From: Isosphaeraceae bacterium
GTDB lineage: Bacteria > Planctomycetota > Planctomycetia > Isosphaerales > Isosphaeraceae
Direction of reading: 5' to 3'
Length of the DNA stretch: 64,000 nucleotides
NCBI GenBank assembly: GCA_021324445.1
Contig: JAJPJC010000540.1
Location: 44,267 to 108,266, forward strand
Below the pieces are notes generated by a model. It was not told the origin of the DNA and ran no database searches. It saw only the letters and a list, made by a program, of their open reading frames with translations. The position numbers were made by a program, and so were the translations under genes. Every line of letters starts with the position of its first letter. The stretch's first letter is position 1. This document shows, piece after piece, positions 8,324-16,888 of the stretch.

Positions 8324-8796
8324 GGGTGTGCTCCTGAAAGTCGTGGGATCCGCGTTCGCGGTTCGACTCGCTCTCGAGCCGAGGCCGGGAGGGAACGCCC
8401 GACCTGCCGGAACCGCGGTCCCCTATCCATTCTACGAGCACCATTGCCGGATTGGTCCACCCGTCGCGTTCGATTTGCGCCGGCGGCCCAGAACCCCCGG
8501 GCATGGCGGGAAGCTTTCGAGCAAAGTTGGGTGATCTGCCGACGACGGGACCAGGGACTTCGGTCCAGCCCAAGCACTCACGAAATCAATCTGTCCCGAT
8601 CGCGAAGGCCAGGACAGGATGCATGCTTCACGCCCGCGGGGATGGGGGACTGGAGAAAAGGCCCTGGGAATCGCGACCGTTGTTGCCGGGGAGATTCCTT
8701 TGGTAGAGTGACCGGAGTGGAAACTCCTGGACCGATCGATCGATCGATCTCCGCGGGCTCCGCGGTGGATCTCGATTCCCTGGGCAGGACCTCCCC
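8324..8796. other. Intergenic region, divergent promoters expected
   Basis: A 473-base gap between two divergently oriented genes. No ORF here carries a recognisable domain. A GATC run (ACCGATCGATCGATCGATC near 8732-8750) is the only simple repeat. Promoters for the PDZ-protein gene and the amidase gene presumably lie here, but no strong hexamer pair was identified. Confidence 0.5.
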
Positions 8797-9753
8797 GTGC
8801 GAGACATCCGCGTCGCTGCCGCGCAGTTCGAGCATCGCAACCACGACAAGTCCTACAATCTCTCCCGGATCAAGGCCCTCACCCGCCGGGCCGTGGACCA
8901 GGGGGCCGAGATCGTCAGCTTCCACGAGTGCTCGATCCCAGGATATACCTTCCTCCAGCACTTGAGCCGCGACGAGCTGAAGGCGATCGCCGAGCCAGTC
9001 CCCGGCGGCCCGTCCGTCCGCGCGCTGGAAGCCATCGCCCGCGACCATCACGCCGTGGTCATGGCCGGGCTGGTCGAGTCCGATCGCGAGCGCCTGCACA
9101 ATTGCTACGTGACCGTCGGCCCGCGGGGATTCCTCACGAAGTTCCGAAAGCTCCATACGTTCATCAATCGCTGCCTGAGTCCGGGTGACTCCTATAACGT
9201 CATCGACCTGGACGGCATCCGGGCTGGCTTCCTGATCTGCTACGACAACAACCTGCCGGAGAACGTGCGGATCACGACCATGATGGGTGCGGAGGTCATC
9301 TTCATGCCCCACGTGACCGGCTGCCTGCCGTCGACAATGCCAGGGCGAGGCACGGTCGATCGGGCGTTGTGGGAAAACCGCCACCGCGACCCGGCGCGGC
9401 TGCGCCTGGAGTTCCAGGGGCCCAAGGGGCGGGGCTGGCTCATGCGATGGTTGCCGGCGCGGGCGTGGGAGAATGGGGTCTACGCCGTCTTCAGCAATGC
9501 CGTCGGGGTCGACGAGGACACGATCAAGCCGGGCCTGGCCATGATCCTCGACCCCTTCGGCGAAGTCCTGATCGAGAGCCAGGCGCTGGGCGATGACGTG
9601 GTGGTGGCCCTGCTGACCCCGGAGAAGCTCGAGCAGTCGTCGGGCCGGCGCTACCTGAGAGCCCGTCGCCCCGACCTTTATGAGAAGCTGATCGAGCCGC
9701 CGCCCCCGGGACAGGAGCCGATCACCGAGCCGGGGTGGGACGTGGCACGGTAG
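8797..9753 (+). CDS. Carbon-nitrogen hydrolase (nitrilase superfamily amidase)
   Basis: A 318-residue protein using a GTG start at 8797; homology begins at once (IRVAAAQFEHRNHDK). The nitrilase catalytic triad is complete: Glu44 (SFHECSIPGY), Lys118 (KFRKLH) and Cys148 (FLICYDNNLPE). The family hydrolyses nonpeptide C-N bonds: N-carbamyl amino acids, omega-amides, nitriles or polyamine precursors. The substrate cannot be fixed here. The insertion PSTMPGRGTVDRALW and the C-terminus EPPPPGQEP are unusual. No signal peptide is seen, so it is cytoplasmic. A zinc-finger anti-sigma-like ORF follows after 21 bases, but a functional link is not evident. Confidence 0.88.
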   Translation: MRDIRVAAAQFEHRNHDKSYNLSRIKALTRRAVDQGAEIVSFHECSIPGYTFLQHLSRDELKAIAEPVPGGPSVRALEAIARDHHAVVMAGLVESDRERLHNCYVTVGPRGFLTKFRKLHTFINRCLSPGDSYNVIDLDGIRAGFLICYDNNLPENVRITTMMGAEVIFMPHVTGCLPSTMPGRGTVDRALWENRHRDPARLRLEFQGPKGRGWLMRWLPARAWENGVYAVFSNAVGVDEDTIKPGLAMILDPFGEVLIESQALGDDVVVALLTPEKLEQSSGRRYLRARRPDLYEKLIEPPPPGQEPITEPGWDVAR

Positions 9754-9774
9754 CGGTGCGGTCAGAGCGGGCTT

Positions 9775-10125
9775 GTGGTGGCAAGCGCTGGATGCGACAG
9801 TGGATCGGGAGGCCGCACGCCGGGGCGATCGACCGGCGGGCTCCACTCTGAGTCGGCCTCGGAGCTGGCCTCGCGGGAGCTTGATGAGTCCCTGGGGGGC
9901 CTGGAGCGCATCGCGCTCTGGGGTCACCTCCTGGTCTGCTGTTCCTGCCGCCGCTTCCGCGTCCAGATCCGATTGATCCGGACGGCGCTCCGGCTCCGGG
10001 ACCAGCGACCCATCGATTCGCACGCCGGCGATGGGCTCTGTGTCGAGGCACGCCACCGCGTCGCCTGGACGATCGCCGAAGCTCCACTCGACGAGACCGG
10101 CAATCACGATCACGATCGCGCGTGA
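9775..10125 (+). CDS. Small zf-HC2-type (anti-sigma-like) protein
   Basis: Encodes about 116 residues from a GTG at 9775. The central region SRELDESLGGLERIALWGHL followed by LVCCSCRRFRVQIRLIRTAL carries His51, Cys55 and Cys58 in the H-x3-C-x2-C spacing of zinc-binding anti-sigma domains (zf-HC2). Short planctomycete proteins of this design act on, or resemble regulators of, ECF sigma factors. No transmembrane helix and no adjacent sigma factor gene are seen, so the target is unknown. The N-terminal 25 residues are low complexity, so the true start may lie further in. The call rests on one motif and local codon periodicity. Confidence 0.5.
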   Translation: MVASAGCDSGSGGRTPGRSTGGLHSESASELASRELDESLGGLERIALWGHLLVCCSCRRFRVQIRLIRTALRLRDQRPIDSHAGDGLCVEARHRVAWTIAEAPLDETGNHDHDRA

Positions 10126-10153
10126 TCGATGGTCCATCCTGGAAGCGACGAGT

Positions 10154-11044
10154 TCACCGCTTGGGATCGAGGTTCTGGTTCAACTCGTCTGCGGTAACTC
10201 GGGAGTCGACGCCTTCCGGCGGCACATCGACCTTGGCCGTCCAGAGGATCGCATTGAGGACCAGCTTGCGGAAGTTGGGATCGCCCCAGTTCTTGTGGGT
10301 GTGGGCGCCGGTGAACCCGAAGCCGCGGCCGCCGTCGGGGCGCTCCACCGCCCAGGCGAGGACCTCGTCGCGGCCCTTGGCTGCCACGATGTGCGCCTTC
10401 GGCCCCCGCGGCGATGCCGAGGCACCCTCCCGGGTCCGGTCGTCGGGCTTGGCGACCAGGAGCGGCGTGACGCCCCTCATCTCCGGGCGGAAGCGGATGT
10501 TGAAGTACCACTCGTCCCGGATGTCGAACGGCCGGACGCCCCGCGTGATCGGGTGTTCGGGAACACTGGTGAAGTTCGCGGTCCAGTGCGGGTTGGTCGA
10601 AAAGCCGCTCTCATAATAACCGCCGATCCATTCGAGGAACTTCTCCCCCGGCTTCCCCTTGGGCACCTCGACGGCGTAGTGCAGGCAGACCAGCCCCACC
10701 CCCTTGTCCATCAACTTCTGGATCGTCTCCAGGCGGTCCTGCTGGATCATGGGATGACGTTCGCCGCCATCCATGAAGAAGACCAGCGTGCGGGCGCCCT
10801 CGAAGACCGACTCGTCCTGGGGCCATCCCCCTGTGACGACCACCGGCTCGACCCCCGGCACCAGCGCCAGGCACCTGGCCAGCAGCTTGCAGCCGGCGTT
10901 GAACTCATGGTCGCCCGGGCCATGGCTGGGCCGGCCGGCAAGCAGCACGATCTTGGCCGTGTCCGCCGCGTGCGCCACCCCGGCCGCGAAGACCAACCCG
11001 ACGGCCACGAGCGCAGGGACCAGGAACTCGATTCGCTTCGTCAT
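10154..11044 (-). CDS. Exported ThuA-domain protein
   Basis: Encodes 296 residues from the ATG at 11044 (GAGGAGA upstream). A Sec signal peptide covers about residues 1-26 (LVPALVAVGLVFAAGVAHA). The rest is a ThuA-like domain with a class I amidotransferase-like fold: IVLLAGRPSHGPGDHEF, VVVTGGWP, LVFFMDGGERHPM, GVGLVCLHYAVEVP, EHPITRGV and FTGAHTHKNWGD. ThuA-like proteins are linked to sugar and polyol utilisation and are abundant in planctomycetes, usually beside Gfo/Idh/MocA oxidoreductases, as here. The reaction is not established. It is the last gene of a three-gene operon, 123 bases behind the oxidoreductase gene, with a palindrome in the gap. Confidence 0.85.
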   Translation of the reverse strand: MTKRIEFLVPALVAVGLVFAAGVAHAADTAKIVLLAGRPSHGPGDHEFNAGCKLLARCLALVPGVEPVVVTGGWPQDESVFEGARTLVFFMDGGERHPMIQQDRLETIQKLMDKGVGLVCLHYAVEVPKGKPGEKFLEWIGGYYESGFSTNPHWTANFTSVPEHPITRGVRPFDIRDEWYFNIRFRPEMRGVTPLLVAKPDDRTREGASASPRGPKAHIVAAKGRDEVLAWAVERPDGGRGFGFTGAHTHKNWGDPNFRKLVLNAILWTAKVDVPPEGVDSRVTADELNQNLDPKR

Positions 11045-11108
11045 CGGAGATCTCCTCTTCGTCGGCTGATGGTCCGAGGCCAGGGATGAGTCGATCTGGA
11101 CGTGGGGC

Positions 11109-11157
11109 TGGAGTCCCGCCTTCAGGCGGAAAGCGACCGGCTGAAGCCGGGACTCCA
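11109..11157. repeat. REP-type inverted repeat
   Basis: Two 17-base arms (left TGGAGTCCCGCCTTCAG, right CTGAAGCCGGGACTCCA) pair with one mismatch around a 15-base loop. It lies between the oxidoreductase and ThuA genes of one operon. There is no T-run, so it resembles a dispersed palindromic element rather than an intrinsic terminator. In RNA it could stabilise or attenuate the transcript. Confidence 0.75.
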
Positions 11158-11167
11158 ACAGGTCCAG

Positions 11168-12466
11168 TCAGATCAGCTCGGTCACCCCCGGCTTGGGCAC
11201 GGCGGGCTCTTCCATCGGTCCCCAGGCCAGGGGGGTCTTGGGGTAGGTGTCGCGCTTGGAGTTCAGCGCCTGCTCCCAGGAGACGGCCTTGCCGGTGTAG
11301 GCCGAATCCCGCCCCATGATGGCCGTCAAGGTACTCTCGGCCACCTGCTTCAGCTCGTTGATCGGCCTGCGCGCGGCGATGCTCTCGAGCAGGTCGATGT
11401 GCTCCTGGACGTAGGGGTCGACCTCGTTGCGAATCCGCAGCGACGCCAGTCCCGGACCCTGGAACCGGTACGTCTTCGGCTCGAGGTGAACGCGCCCCTT
11501 GGTGCCGACGAGATGTTCCGAGACGCTGTTGGCGCAGCCGTCGATCTGCCGGCACATGCTCAGGACGTGGACGCCGTTGGGGAACTCGTAATCGACCGCG
11601 AAATGGTCGTAGCTCTGGCCGCGCTCCGGCTCGCTGATCACCTGACGGCCCCCCATGCCGACGGCGCGGATCGGGTGGGCACCGAGGGCCCAGCAGGCCA
11701 CGTCGAGGTTGTGCACGTGCTGCTCGACGATGTGATCGCCACAGAGCCACAGGAAGTGGTACCAGTTGCGGATCTGGTACTCGGTGTCGCTCCAGCCGGG
11801 CTGGCGCTTGCGCGCCCAGATGCTCGACTGATTCCAGTAGACTCGGGCGGTCAACAGCTCGCCCAGGGCCCCGTCGTGGATCCTCTTGAGGCTCTCGATG
11901 TAGCCGGCCTGGTGCCGCCGCTGCGTGCCGGCGACGACCGACAGCCCTTTCTTCTTGGCCTCCTCATAGGCGGCCAGCACCTTGCGGATGCCGGGCCCGT
12001 CGACGGCGACCGGCTTCTCGGTGAAGAGCTGCTTGCCGGCCTGGATTGTGGCCTCGATGTGCAGGGGCCGGAACCCGGGGGGGGTTGCCAGCATCACCAG
12101 GTCGCAGCAATCGATCACCTTCTGGTAGGCGTCGAACCCGACAAAGCAACGGTCATCCGTGACGTCGAGCTTCTCCTTGGAATTGGCGTTGCGCCCGAGG
12201 TATTCGCGGCAGTCCTTGAGGTGGTCCGCGAAGACGTCACCCAAGGCATACAACTTGATGTTGTGGCTGGTGCCGGCCGCCTCGCAGATGTTGTCGGCCG
12301 CGCCACGACCCCGGCCGCCGCAGCCGACCAGGCCGACCTTGATCGTGTCGCTGCCGGCGGCGTGGGCGTTGGCCAGCAGGCCCAGGCCGGCCGCCGCCGC
12401 GGTCGAGCCCTTCAAGAAATCACGGCGCGAGGCGGACGATGGCTTCGAAGGCGATGGCTCGGTCAT
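11168..12466 (-). CDS. Tat-exported Gfo/Idh/MocA-family oxidoreductase
   Basis: Encodes 432 residues from the ATG at 12466 (GAGGAGC upstream). A twin-arginine signal (SRRDFLKGSTAAAAGLGLLA) covers about residues 13-35. A Rossmann nucleotide-binding domain begins at IKVGLVGCGGRGRGAADNI, followed by the family motif TEKPVAVDG with the catalytic-region Lys, and the GFO/IDH C-terminal domain (WYHFLWLCGDHIVEQHVHN). These enzymes oxidise or epimerise sugars with tightly bound NAD(P). A Tat signal agrees with export of the folded, cofactor-loaded enzyme. It is the second gene of the SUMF1-like - oxidoreductase - ThuA operon, 28 bases behind the first. Confidence 0.9.
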   Translation of the reverse strand: MTEPSPSKPSSASRRDFLKGSTAAAAGLGLLANAHAAGSDTIKVGLVGCGGRGRGAADNICEAAGTSHNIKLYALGDVFADHLKDCREYLGRNANSKEKLDVTDDRCFVGFDAYQKVIDCCDLVMLATPPGFRPLHIEATIQAGKQLFTEKPVAVDGPGIRKVLAAYEEAKKKGLSVVAGTQRRHQAGYIESLKRIHDGALGELLTARVYWNQSSIWARKRQPGWSDTEYQIRNWYHFLWLCGDHIVEQHVHNLDVACWALGAHPIRAVGMGGRQVISEPERGQSYDHFAVDYEFPNGVHVLSMCRQIDGCANSVSEHLVGTKGRVHLEPKTYRFQGPGLASLRIRNEVDPYVQEHIDLLESIAARRPINELKQVAESTLTAIMGRDSAYTGKAVSWEQALNSKRDTYPKTPLAWGPMEEPAVPKPGVTELI

Positions 12467-12494
12467 GATGGTTGCTCCTCGGTACGGAAACGGA

Positions 12495-13550
12495 TCAACG
12501 AGTCCCTTTGCCCTTGACCACCTGCGACTTGAGGCCCTTGAGGTTCTCCTGCTCCTCCAGCGGCCGGACGATGCGGAAGCCGACGAAGGTGGCATCCGTA
12601 TGCCACCAGATGCTCTGGGGCCGTTGCGGGTCCTGGGTACTCCATTCTTTGTCGGAGGCCCGTCGCGCGGCGCTGCGGAGCTTCTCCGGGTCGTCGTCCC
12701 ACGAGCCGCCCCGGACGACATACGGATACTCCCGGGCGTCGGGCAGGATCACCGGCCCGAGGGCCGGCGCGTCCTGGCGGGACCGCTTGTAGGCGTCGGC
12801 GAGGTAGTGGTCCAGGCACCACTCCGCGACGTTGCCGTGCATGTCATAGAGGCCCCAGGGGTTGGGCTTCTTCTTGCCGATCTTCATCGGCTTCTCGGCA
12901 TTGTTGACGTCCCAGGCGTACTCCGCCAGCGGGGCGGGATCGTCGCCCCAGGAGTAGGCCGTCTTGGTCCCGGCGCGGCAGGCATACTCCCATTCGGCCT
13001 CGGTCGGCAGCCGGTAGATCTTCCCGGTCTTGGCCGAGAGCCACCGGCAGTATTCCATCGCCGCGTGGTGGGTGATGCAGATGACCGGCTGGCCGTTGCG
13101 CCCGAAGCCGAAGGTCTCATCGGCATAGGGAGGAGTCGGCCGGGTCACGGCGTCGGCGTTCTTCTCCGACTCGGGCTGCTGGGCGAGGTTGACGTTCTCG
13201 CGCTGCTTCTTCTTCAGGTCCAGCGCGAAGGCGAACTGGTCGTACTCCTCCCAGGTGACTTCGTATTTCCCCATCCAGAACGGGGCGATGCGGACAGGGT
13301 GCTGCGGACCTTCGTCCTCGCCCCGCTTGTCCTCACCCGGGGGACTGCCCATCGTGAAGGTCCCGCCGGGGATCGGGACCATCTCAAATTTGACATCGGT
13401 CCCGGGGATTGTCTCCGTATACACCTTCATGGAGTCGGCCGATTCCCTGGGCGGCTCACTCGGCGGTGCGGACCACGCCGGCCGGGTCAGCGCGAGTCCG
13501 ATCGCCGCGACGGCGAGGGCCAGGCCAATTGTCTGCGAGAAGCGGTTCAC
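12495..13550 (-). CDS. Exported SUMF1/FGE-like domain protein (lacks FGE cysteines)
   Basis: A protein of 351 residues with a Sec signal peptide (about 1-27). The formylglycine-generating-enzyme-like fold shows FEMVPIPGGTFTMGS, PQHPVRIAPFWMGKYEVTW, RLPTEAEWEYACRAG, YDMHGNVAEWCLDHY, VVRGGSWDDDPEKLRSAARR and the terminal TFVGFRIVR. True FGE has two active-site Cys in the region after RGGS; here that segment (WDDDPEKLRSAARRASDKEW) has none, so sulfatase maturation is unlikely. Such proteins often act as binding or uncharacterised C-type-lectin-like partners. It heads an operon with the oxidoreductase and ThuA genes. Confidence 0.87.
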   Translation of the reverse strand: MNRFSQTIGLALAVAAIGLALTRPAWSAPPSEPPRESADSMKVYTETIPGTDVKFEMVPIPGGTFTMGSPPGEDKRGEDEGPQHPVRIAPFWMGKYEVTWEEYDQFAFALDLKKKQRENVNLAQQPESEKNADAVTRPTPPYADETFGFGRNGQPVICITHHAAMEYCRWLSAKTGKIYRLPTEAEWEYACRAGTKTAYSWGDDPAPLAEYAWDVNNAEKPMKIGKKKPNPWGLYDMHGNVAEWCLDHYLADAYKRSRQDAPALGPVILPDAREYPYVVRGGSWDDDPEKLRSAARRASDKEWSTQDPQRPQSIWWHTDATFVGFRIVRPLEEQENLKGLKSQVVKGKGTR

Positions 13551-13641
13551 CTTTGGTATGCTCCACTGGAGGGAGGTCGTCTGCTCAGCTCAGAGGCCGG
13601 ATCGCTCGCGACCTGTCCCGTTCCGCGACCCGGGGGTGATC

Positions 13642-14697
13642 ATGCGTGCGACGTTGATCGTGTGGCTGTGGGCGTTGGTGGCGTTGGCCGGAAACCCGGG
13701 GCAGGCTTCCGGATCGGGTGGGCCCTTGGTGCGTTTCGAGTTCGAGGAAACGCACATGGCCAGCCCGTTTCACCTCGTTTTATACTCGACCGACGCCGCC
13801 GCCGCCAGACGCGCCTCCCGTGCGGCCTTCGATCGGATCGCGGCCTTGAACGCCGTGCTGAGCGATTACGACCCGGAGAGCGAGCTCTGCCGGCTGTCGC
13901 GCGGGGCCGGCGGTCCGGCGGTGCGGGTCAGTGCGGACCTCTTCGACGTGCTCCAGCGATCCAAGGTGATGTGGGAACGATCGGGTGGGGCCTTCGACGT
14001 GACGATCGCCCCGGTCGGCCGGCTCTGGCGGCGGGCACGCCGCGATCGGAAGCTGCCGGATCGGCGACGGCTGGCCGAGGCCCGGCAGCTCGTCGGCTCC
14101 GACAAGATGGTGCTCGACCCGGCCGCCCGGACTGTCCGGCTCGAGCAGCCGGGGATGAAGCTCGACGTCGGCGGGATCGCCAAGGGCTATGCCGCCCAGG
14201 CCGCTCTCGAGGTGCTCAAAGCGGCGGGGATTCCCCGTGCCCTGGTCGGCGGGGCCGGCGACATCGTCGCGGGCGATCCGCCCCCCAATGCCGACGGTTG
14301 GACGATCGCCATCGCCCCGCTGGATCCAGCGCGCGGCGATCGGCCGCCGACCCTCCGGCTCAAGAATGCCGCCGTCTCCACGGCTGGCGACGCCGAGCGG
14401 TTCGTCATCATCGACGGCCACCGCTATTCGCACATCATCAACCCGGCAACCGGCCTGGGGCATGAGGACCGCGCCAGCGTCACCGTGGTCGCCCCCGACG
14501 GCGCCACCGCCGACGCGCTGGAAACCACCGTCTATCTGCTGGGACCGGAACGGGGGCTGAAGCTCGTCGACGAGACCCCCGGCGCCGCCGCCCTCTTCCG
14601 GCGCCTGACCCCCGATGGCGTCAAGACCTTCGAGTCCTCGCGGTTCAAGGACCTGCCCAAGGTTCGGGTCTCCGAGACGTCGAGACGCGCCGGCTGA
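13642..14697 (+). CDS. apbE: FAD:protein FMN transferase (ApbE family)
   Basis: Encodes 351 residues from the ATG at 13642. A signal peptide covers about 1-23 (LIVWLWALVALAGNPGQASG). ApbE motifs are clear: EETHMASPFHLVLY near the start of the mature protein, LNAVLSDYDPESELCRLS, SGGAFDVTIAPV, KLDVGGIAKGYA, ALVGGAGDIVAG, the metal/FAD region VSTAGDAERFVIIDG, HRYSHIINPATG and ADALETTVYLLG. ApbE uses FAD to attach FMN to Thr/Ser of periplasmic flavoproteins such as NqrB/C and RnfG. No such target gene is in this window. It is divergent from the SUMF1-like operon and apparently monocistronic. Confidence 0.92.
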   Translation: MRATLIVWLWALVALAGNPGQASGSGGPLVRFEFEETHMASPFHLVLYSTDAAAARRASRAAFDRIAALNAVLSDYDPESELCRLSRGAGGPAVRVSADLFDVLQRSKVMWERSGGAFDVTIAPVGRLWRRARRDRKLPDRRRLAEARQLVGSDKMVLDPAARTVRLEQPGMKLDVGGIAKGYAAQAALEVLKAAGIPRALVGGAGDIVAGDPPPNADGWTIAIAPLDPARGDRPPTLRLKNAAVSTAGDAERFVIIDGHRYSHIINPATGLGHEDRASVTVVAPDGATADALETTVYLLGPERGLKLVDETPGAAALFRRLTPDGVKTFESSRFKDLPKVRVSETSRRAG

Positions 14698-14847
14698 CGA
14701 GCGCGGGGACCTGGTCCCGTGACCGGCCGGGAGTGGGCGGGTCAGAACCGGAGGGCGGCCCCGACCGGCCGCCGCGGCCCTGACCCGGAGTGGAGTGTCG
14801 CAGCGAAACCGGCGCGCCCGGTCGCTCATCCTCCTGGCTGCGGCTGG

Positions 14848-15225
14848 CTACCTCTCCGCCGCAGCCGCCTTCTTTTTGCCGAACTTGACTTCGATCTTCG
14901 AGGCGACGTGCTTCTCGTGGGTCACCTTGACATTGACCCCTTTCTTGCCGGCGTCCTGGAACTTCTTCACGAGGCCGTCGAGCTTCTCCAGGGCCTCCGT
15001 ATCGAGCTTCCGCTCCCCCCTCTTCGTGACCCACTCCGTCTCCTCGGTGGTCTTGATCACGACCTCCTTGTCGGTGTCCTTCTCCACGACGGTCAACTTC
15101 TTGCCCTCGACGTCAACCTTGGTGAGGACGCCGAGCAGCTCATCGGCGATGACGGTCCCGACGACCAACACCATCGCGACGAAACCCGTGACGCACGTGA
15201 GCAGGAATCCGCGGCGGTTCTTCAT
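14848..15225 (-). CDS. Small exported protein of unknown function
   Basis: About 125 residues from the ATG at 15225; a GTG three codons upstream is an alternative. Residues 1-28 are a signal peptide or anchor (GFLLTCVTGFVAMVLVVGTVIA). A charged domain follows, rich in Lys, Glu and Val (GVLTKVDVEGKKLTVVEKDT), suggesting a small beta-rich fold, then a helix (TEALEKLDGLVKKFQDAGKK) and a Lys/Ala tail. No cysteines or catalytic motif are visible. I do not recognise a named family. Confidence 0.72.
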   Translation of the reverse strand: MKNRRGFLLTCVTGFVAMVLVVGTVIADELLGVLTKVDVEGKKLTVVEKDTDKEVVIKTTEETEWVTKRGERKLDTEALEKLDGLVKKFQDAGKKGVNVKVTHEKHVASKIEVKFGKKKAAAAER

Positions 15226-15441
15226 GGTGTCCACCGTTTCAATCCGCCCCAGCCGCCGGCCGCCGGCTCCTCCGCGCCGGAAGAGCAGTCAGGACAGCCC
15301 GAACCCCGGCCAGGGTCCAGACATTATGAACATGTACCGGCGCCGGAAGTAGGGGCTACTCCCCGCGTTTACGATTCTTAACAATCGGGCGCCGCCAGCG
15401 GGTCAGTGGAGGATGTGTGGGAGCGAACACTGCACGGTCTA

Positions 15442-15581
15442 GAGCGCATAACAGACGGATTGCGTACGCGTCGCCGACCTGGTCCTGATACCAGCCCGAC
15501 GCGCCAGCGAGGGAAGAGCCGATCCCCTCGCTGGCGCGTCGGGCTGGTGTGGCGCGGGCGCAGCGCACGCGTGAGGCGCTC
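15442..15581. mobile_element. MITE-like palindromic element, copy 1 (in the aroA stop codon)
   Basis: A 140-base element with ends GAGCGCA and GGCGCTC (six of seven bases inverted), flanked by TA on both sides (15440-15441 and 15582-15583), as expected of Tc1/mariner/IS630-type TA duplication. The core is a perfect 24-base hairpin: arms 15490-15513 and 15525-15548, beginning ACCAGCCCGACGCGCC. A second copy at 28050-28193 shares the ends and 21 bases of each arm. There is no ORF, so it is non-autonomous. The right-hand TA plus the adjacent G forms the TAG stop of aroA. Confidence 0.75.
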
Positions 15582-16888
15582 TAGGCAGAAGATTCCGACC
15601 GGATTCGCTCCAGATCGTCCCAGAATTCAGGGTAGGTCTTGGCGACACAGCCCGGCTCGAGGATGGTGACGCCGGGGATCCGCAGACCGGCGATGGCGAA
15701 GGACATGGCCATGCGGTGGTCGTTGTACGTGGCGATCCGCGCCCCGCGGAGCCGGTCGGGCGGAGGGGGATTGATGATCAGGCCGTCGGGAAGCTCGTCC
15801 ACGGCCGCGCCCAGCTTGCGCAGCTCGGCGGCCAGGGCGGCGATCCGGTCAGTCTCCTTGTGGCGGATGTGGGCCACGTTGCGGATGCGCGTGACTCCGG
15901 CGGCGAAGAGCGCGACCACGGCGAGGGTCATCACGGTGTCCGAGATCGCGTTCATATCGACGTCGACCGCGCGGAGCGGGCCGCCGGTGACAGTGGTCTG
16001 CTCCGGCGCGCGCACGACCGAGCAGCCCATGTCTTCGAGGATCTCCACGAATGCCAGGTCGCCCTGGAGGCTGGACTCGCCCAGTCCCGCGACGGTGACC
16101 GTCCCCCCCGTCACGGCCGCCACGGCGAAGAGGTAGCTGGCGGCCGAGGCATCCGGCTCGATGGCGAAGTCACGGCCGCGGTAGTGGGCCGGCAACACGT
16201 CGAAGCGGCGAAACTTGCGATTGCCCACGGTCACGCCGAAGGCCGCCATCACGGCCAGGGTCATGGCCACATACGGCTGGGAGACCAGGACCCCCTGGAC
16301 CTCGACCGTGGTCCGATTCCGGGAATAGGGAAGGGCCATGAGCAGGCCGCTGACGAACTGGCTGGAGACATCCCCCTTGACAAAGGCGTAGCCGCCGTCC
16401 AGCCCGCTGGCCCGGAGGGTCACCGGGGGGCAGCCCGTGCCCAGGTCGGACCGGGCCTCGGCACCCAGGCCATTGAGCGCCGCCAGCAGATCGGCCACCG
16501 GCCGCTGCCGCATCCGCGGACTGCCGTCGAGGTGGAAGGTCCCCTCCCCGGTGGCCAGCATCGCCGTCAGGAACCGCAGGCTGGTGCCCGAGTTCGCCAC
16601 CTGGAGCGCGGCCGATCGCGCCGGGATCGTGCCGCCGCAGCCCGGGACGCGGAGGATCGCCGCGGCCGGGTCATGCTCGACCGCAATCCCCACCGCCCGC
16701 AGGGCCGCGACCATCACCTGGGTATCCTCGCAATCCAGGGCACCGGTCAGGACGCTGGGACCGTCGGCCATCGCGGCCACGATCAGCGCGCGGTTTGTCA
16801 GACTCTTCGACCCGGGCACGCGCACTCGCGCCCGGGGCGGCCGACCGTTCCAGGGAGCAATCGTGAGCTCTTGGGGATAATCAGCCAT
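15581..16888 (-). CDS. aroA: 3-phosphoshikimate 1-carboxyvinyltransferase (EPSP synthase)
   Basis: Encodes 435 residues and catalyses transfer of enolpyruvyl from PEP to shikimate-3-phosphate, the sixth step of the shikimate pathway, in the cytoplasm. Family motifs: PGSKSLTNRAL (25-35), NSGTSLRFL, RMRQRPVADL, KGDVSSQFVSGLLMAL, EPDASAASYLFA, HIRHKETDRIAALA and YNDHRMAMSFA. The length is normal. Its ATG overlaps the 3' end of the deacetylase gene by 8 bases, so it is translationally coupled as the last gene of a glycosyltransferase - deacetylase - aroA operon. The stop TAG sits exactly at the TA duplication of a MITE-like element; the same stop would exist without the insertion. Confidence 0.95.
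   Translation of the reverse strand: MADYPQELTIAPWNGRPPRARVRVPGSKSLTNRALIVAAMADGPSVLTGALDCEDTQVMVAALRAVGIAVEHDPAAAILRVPGCGGTIPARSAALQVANSGTSLRFLTAMLATGEGTFHLDGSPRMRQRPVADLLAALNGLGAEARSDLGTGCPPVTLRASGLDGGYAFVKGDVSSQFVSGLLMALPYSRNRTTVEVQGVLVSQPYVAMTLAVMAAFGVTVGNRKFRRFDVLPAHYRGRDFAIEPDASAASYLFAVAAVTGGTVTVAGLGESSLQGDLAFVEILEDMGCSVVRAPEQTTVTGGPLRAVDVDMNAISDTVMTLAVVALFAAGVTRIRNVAHIRHKETDRIAALAAELRKLGAAVDELPDGLIINPPPPDRLRGARIATYNDHRMAMSFAIAGLRIPGVTILEPGCVAKTYPEFWDDLERIRSESSA

Noticed and set aside
8578..10137. A 519-codon open frame on the minus strand
   Set aside because: It lies opposite the amidase gene, whose catalytic triad is clear on the plus strand; the minus translation has no family features.
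12159..14465. A 768-codon open frame on the plus strand
   Set aside because: It is antisense to the oxidoreductase and SUMF1-like genes and out of frame over apbE. Composition is Arg/Gly/Leu-rich with no motif; it is a high-GC shadow.
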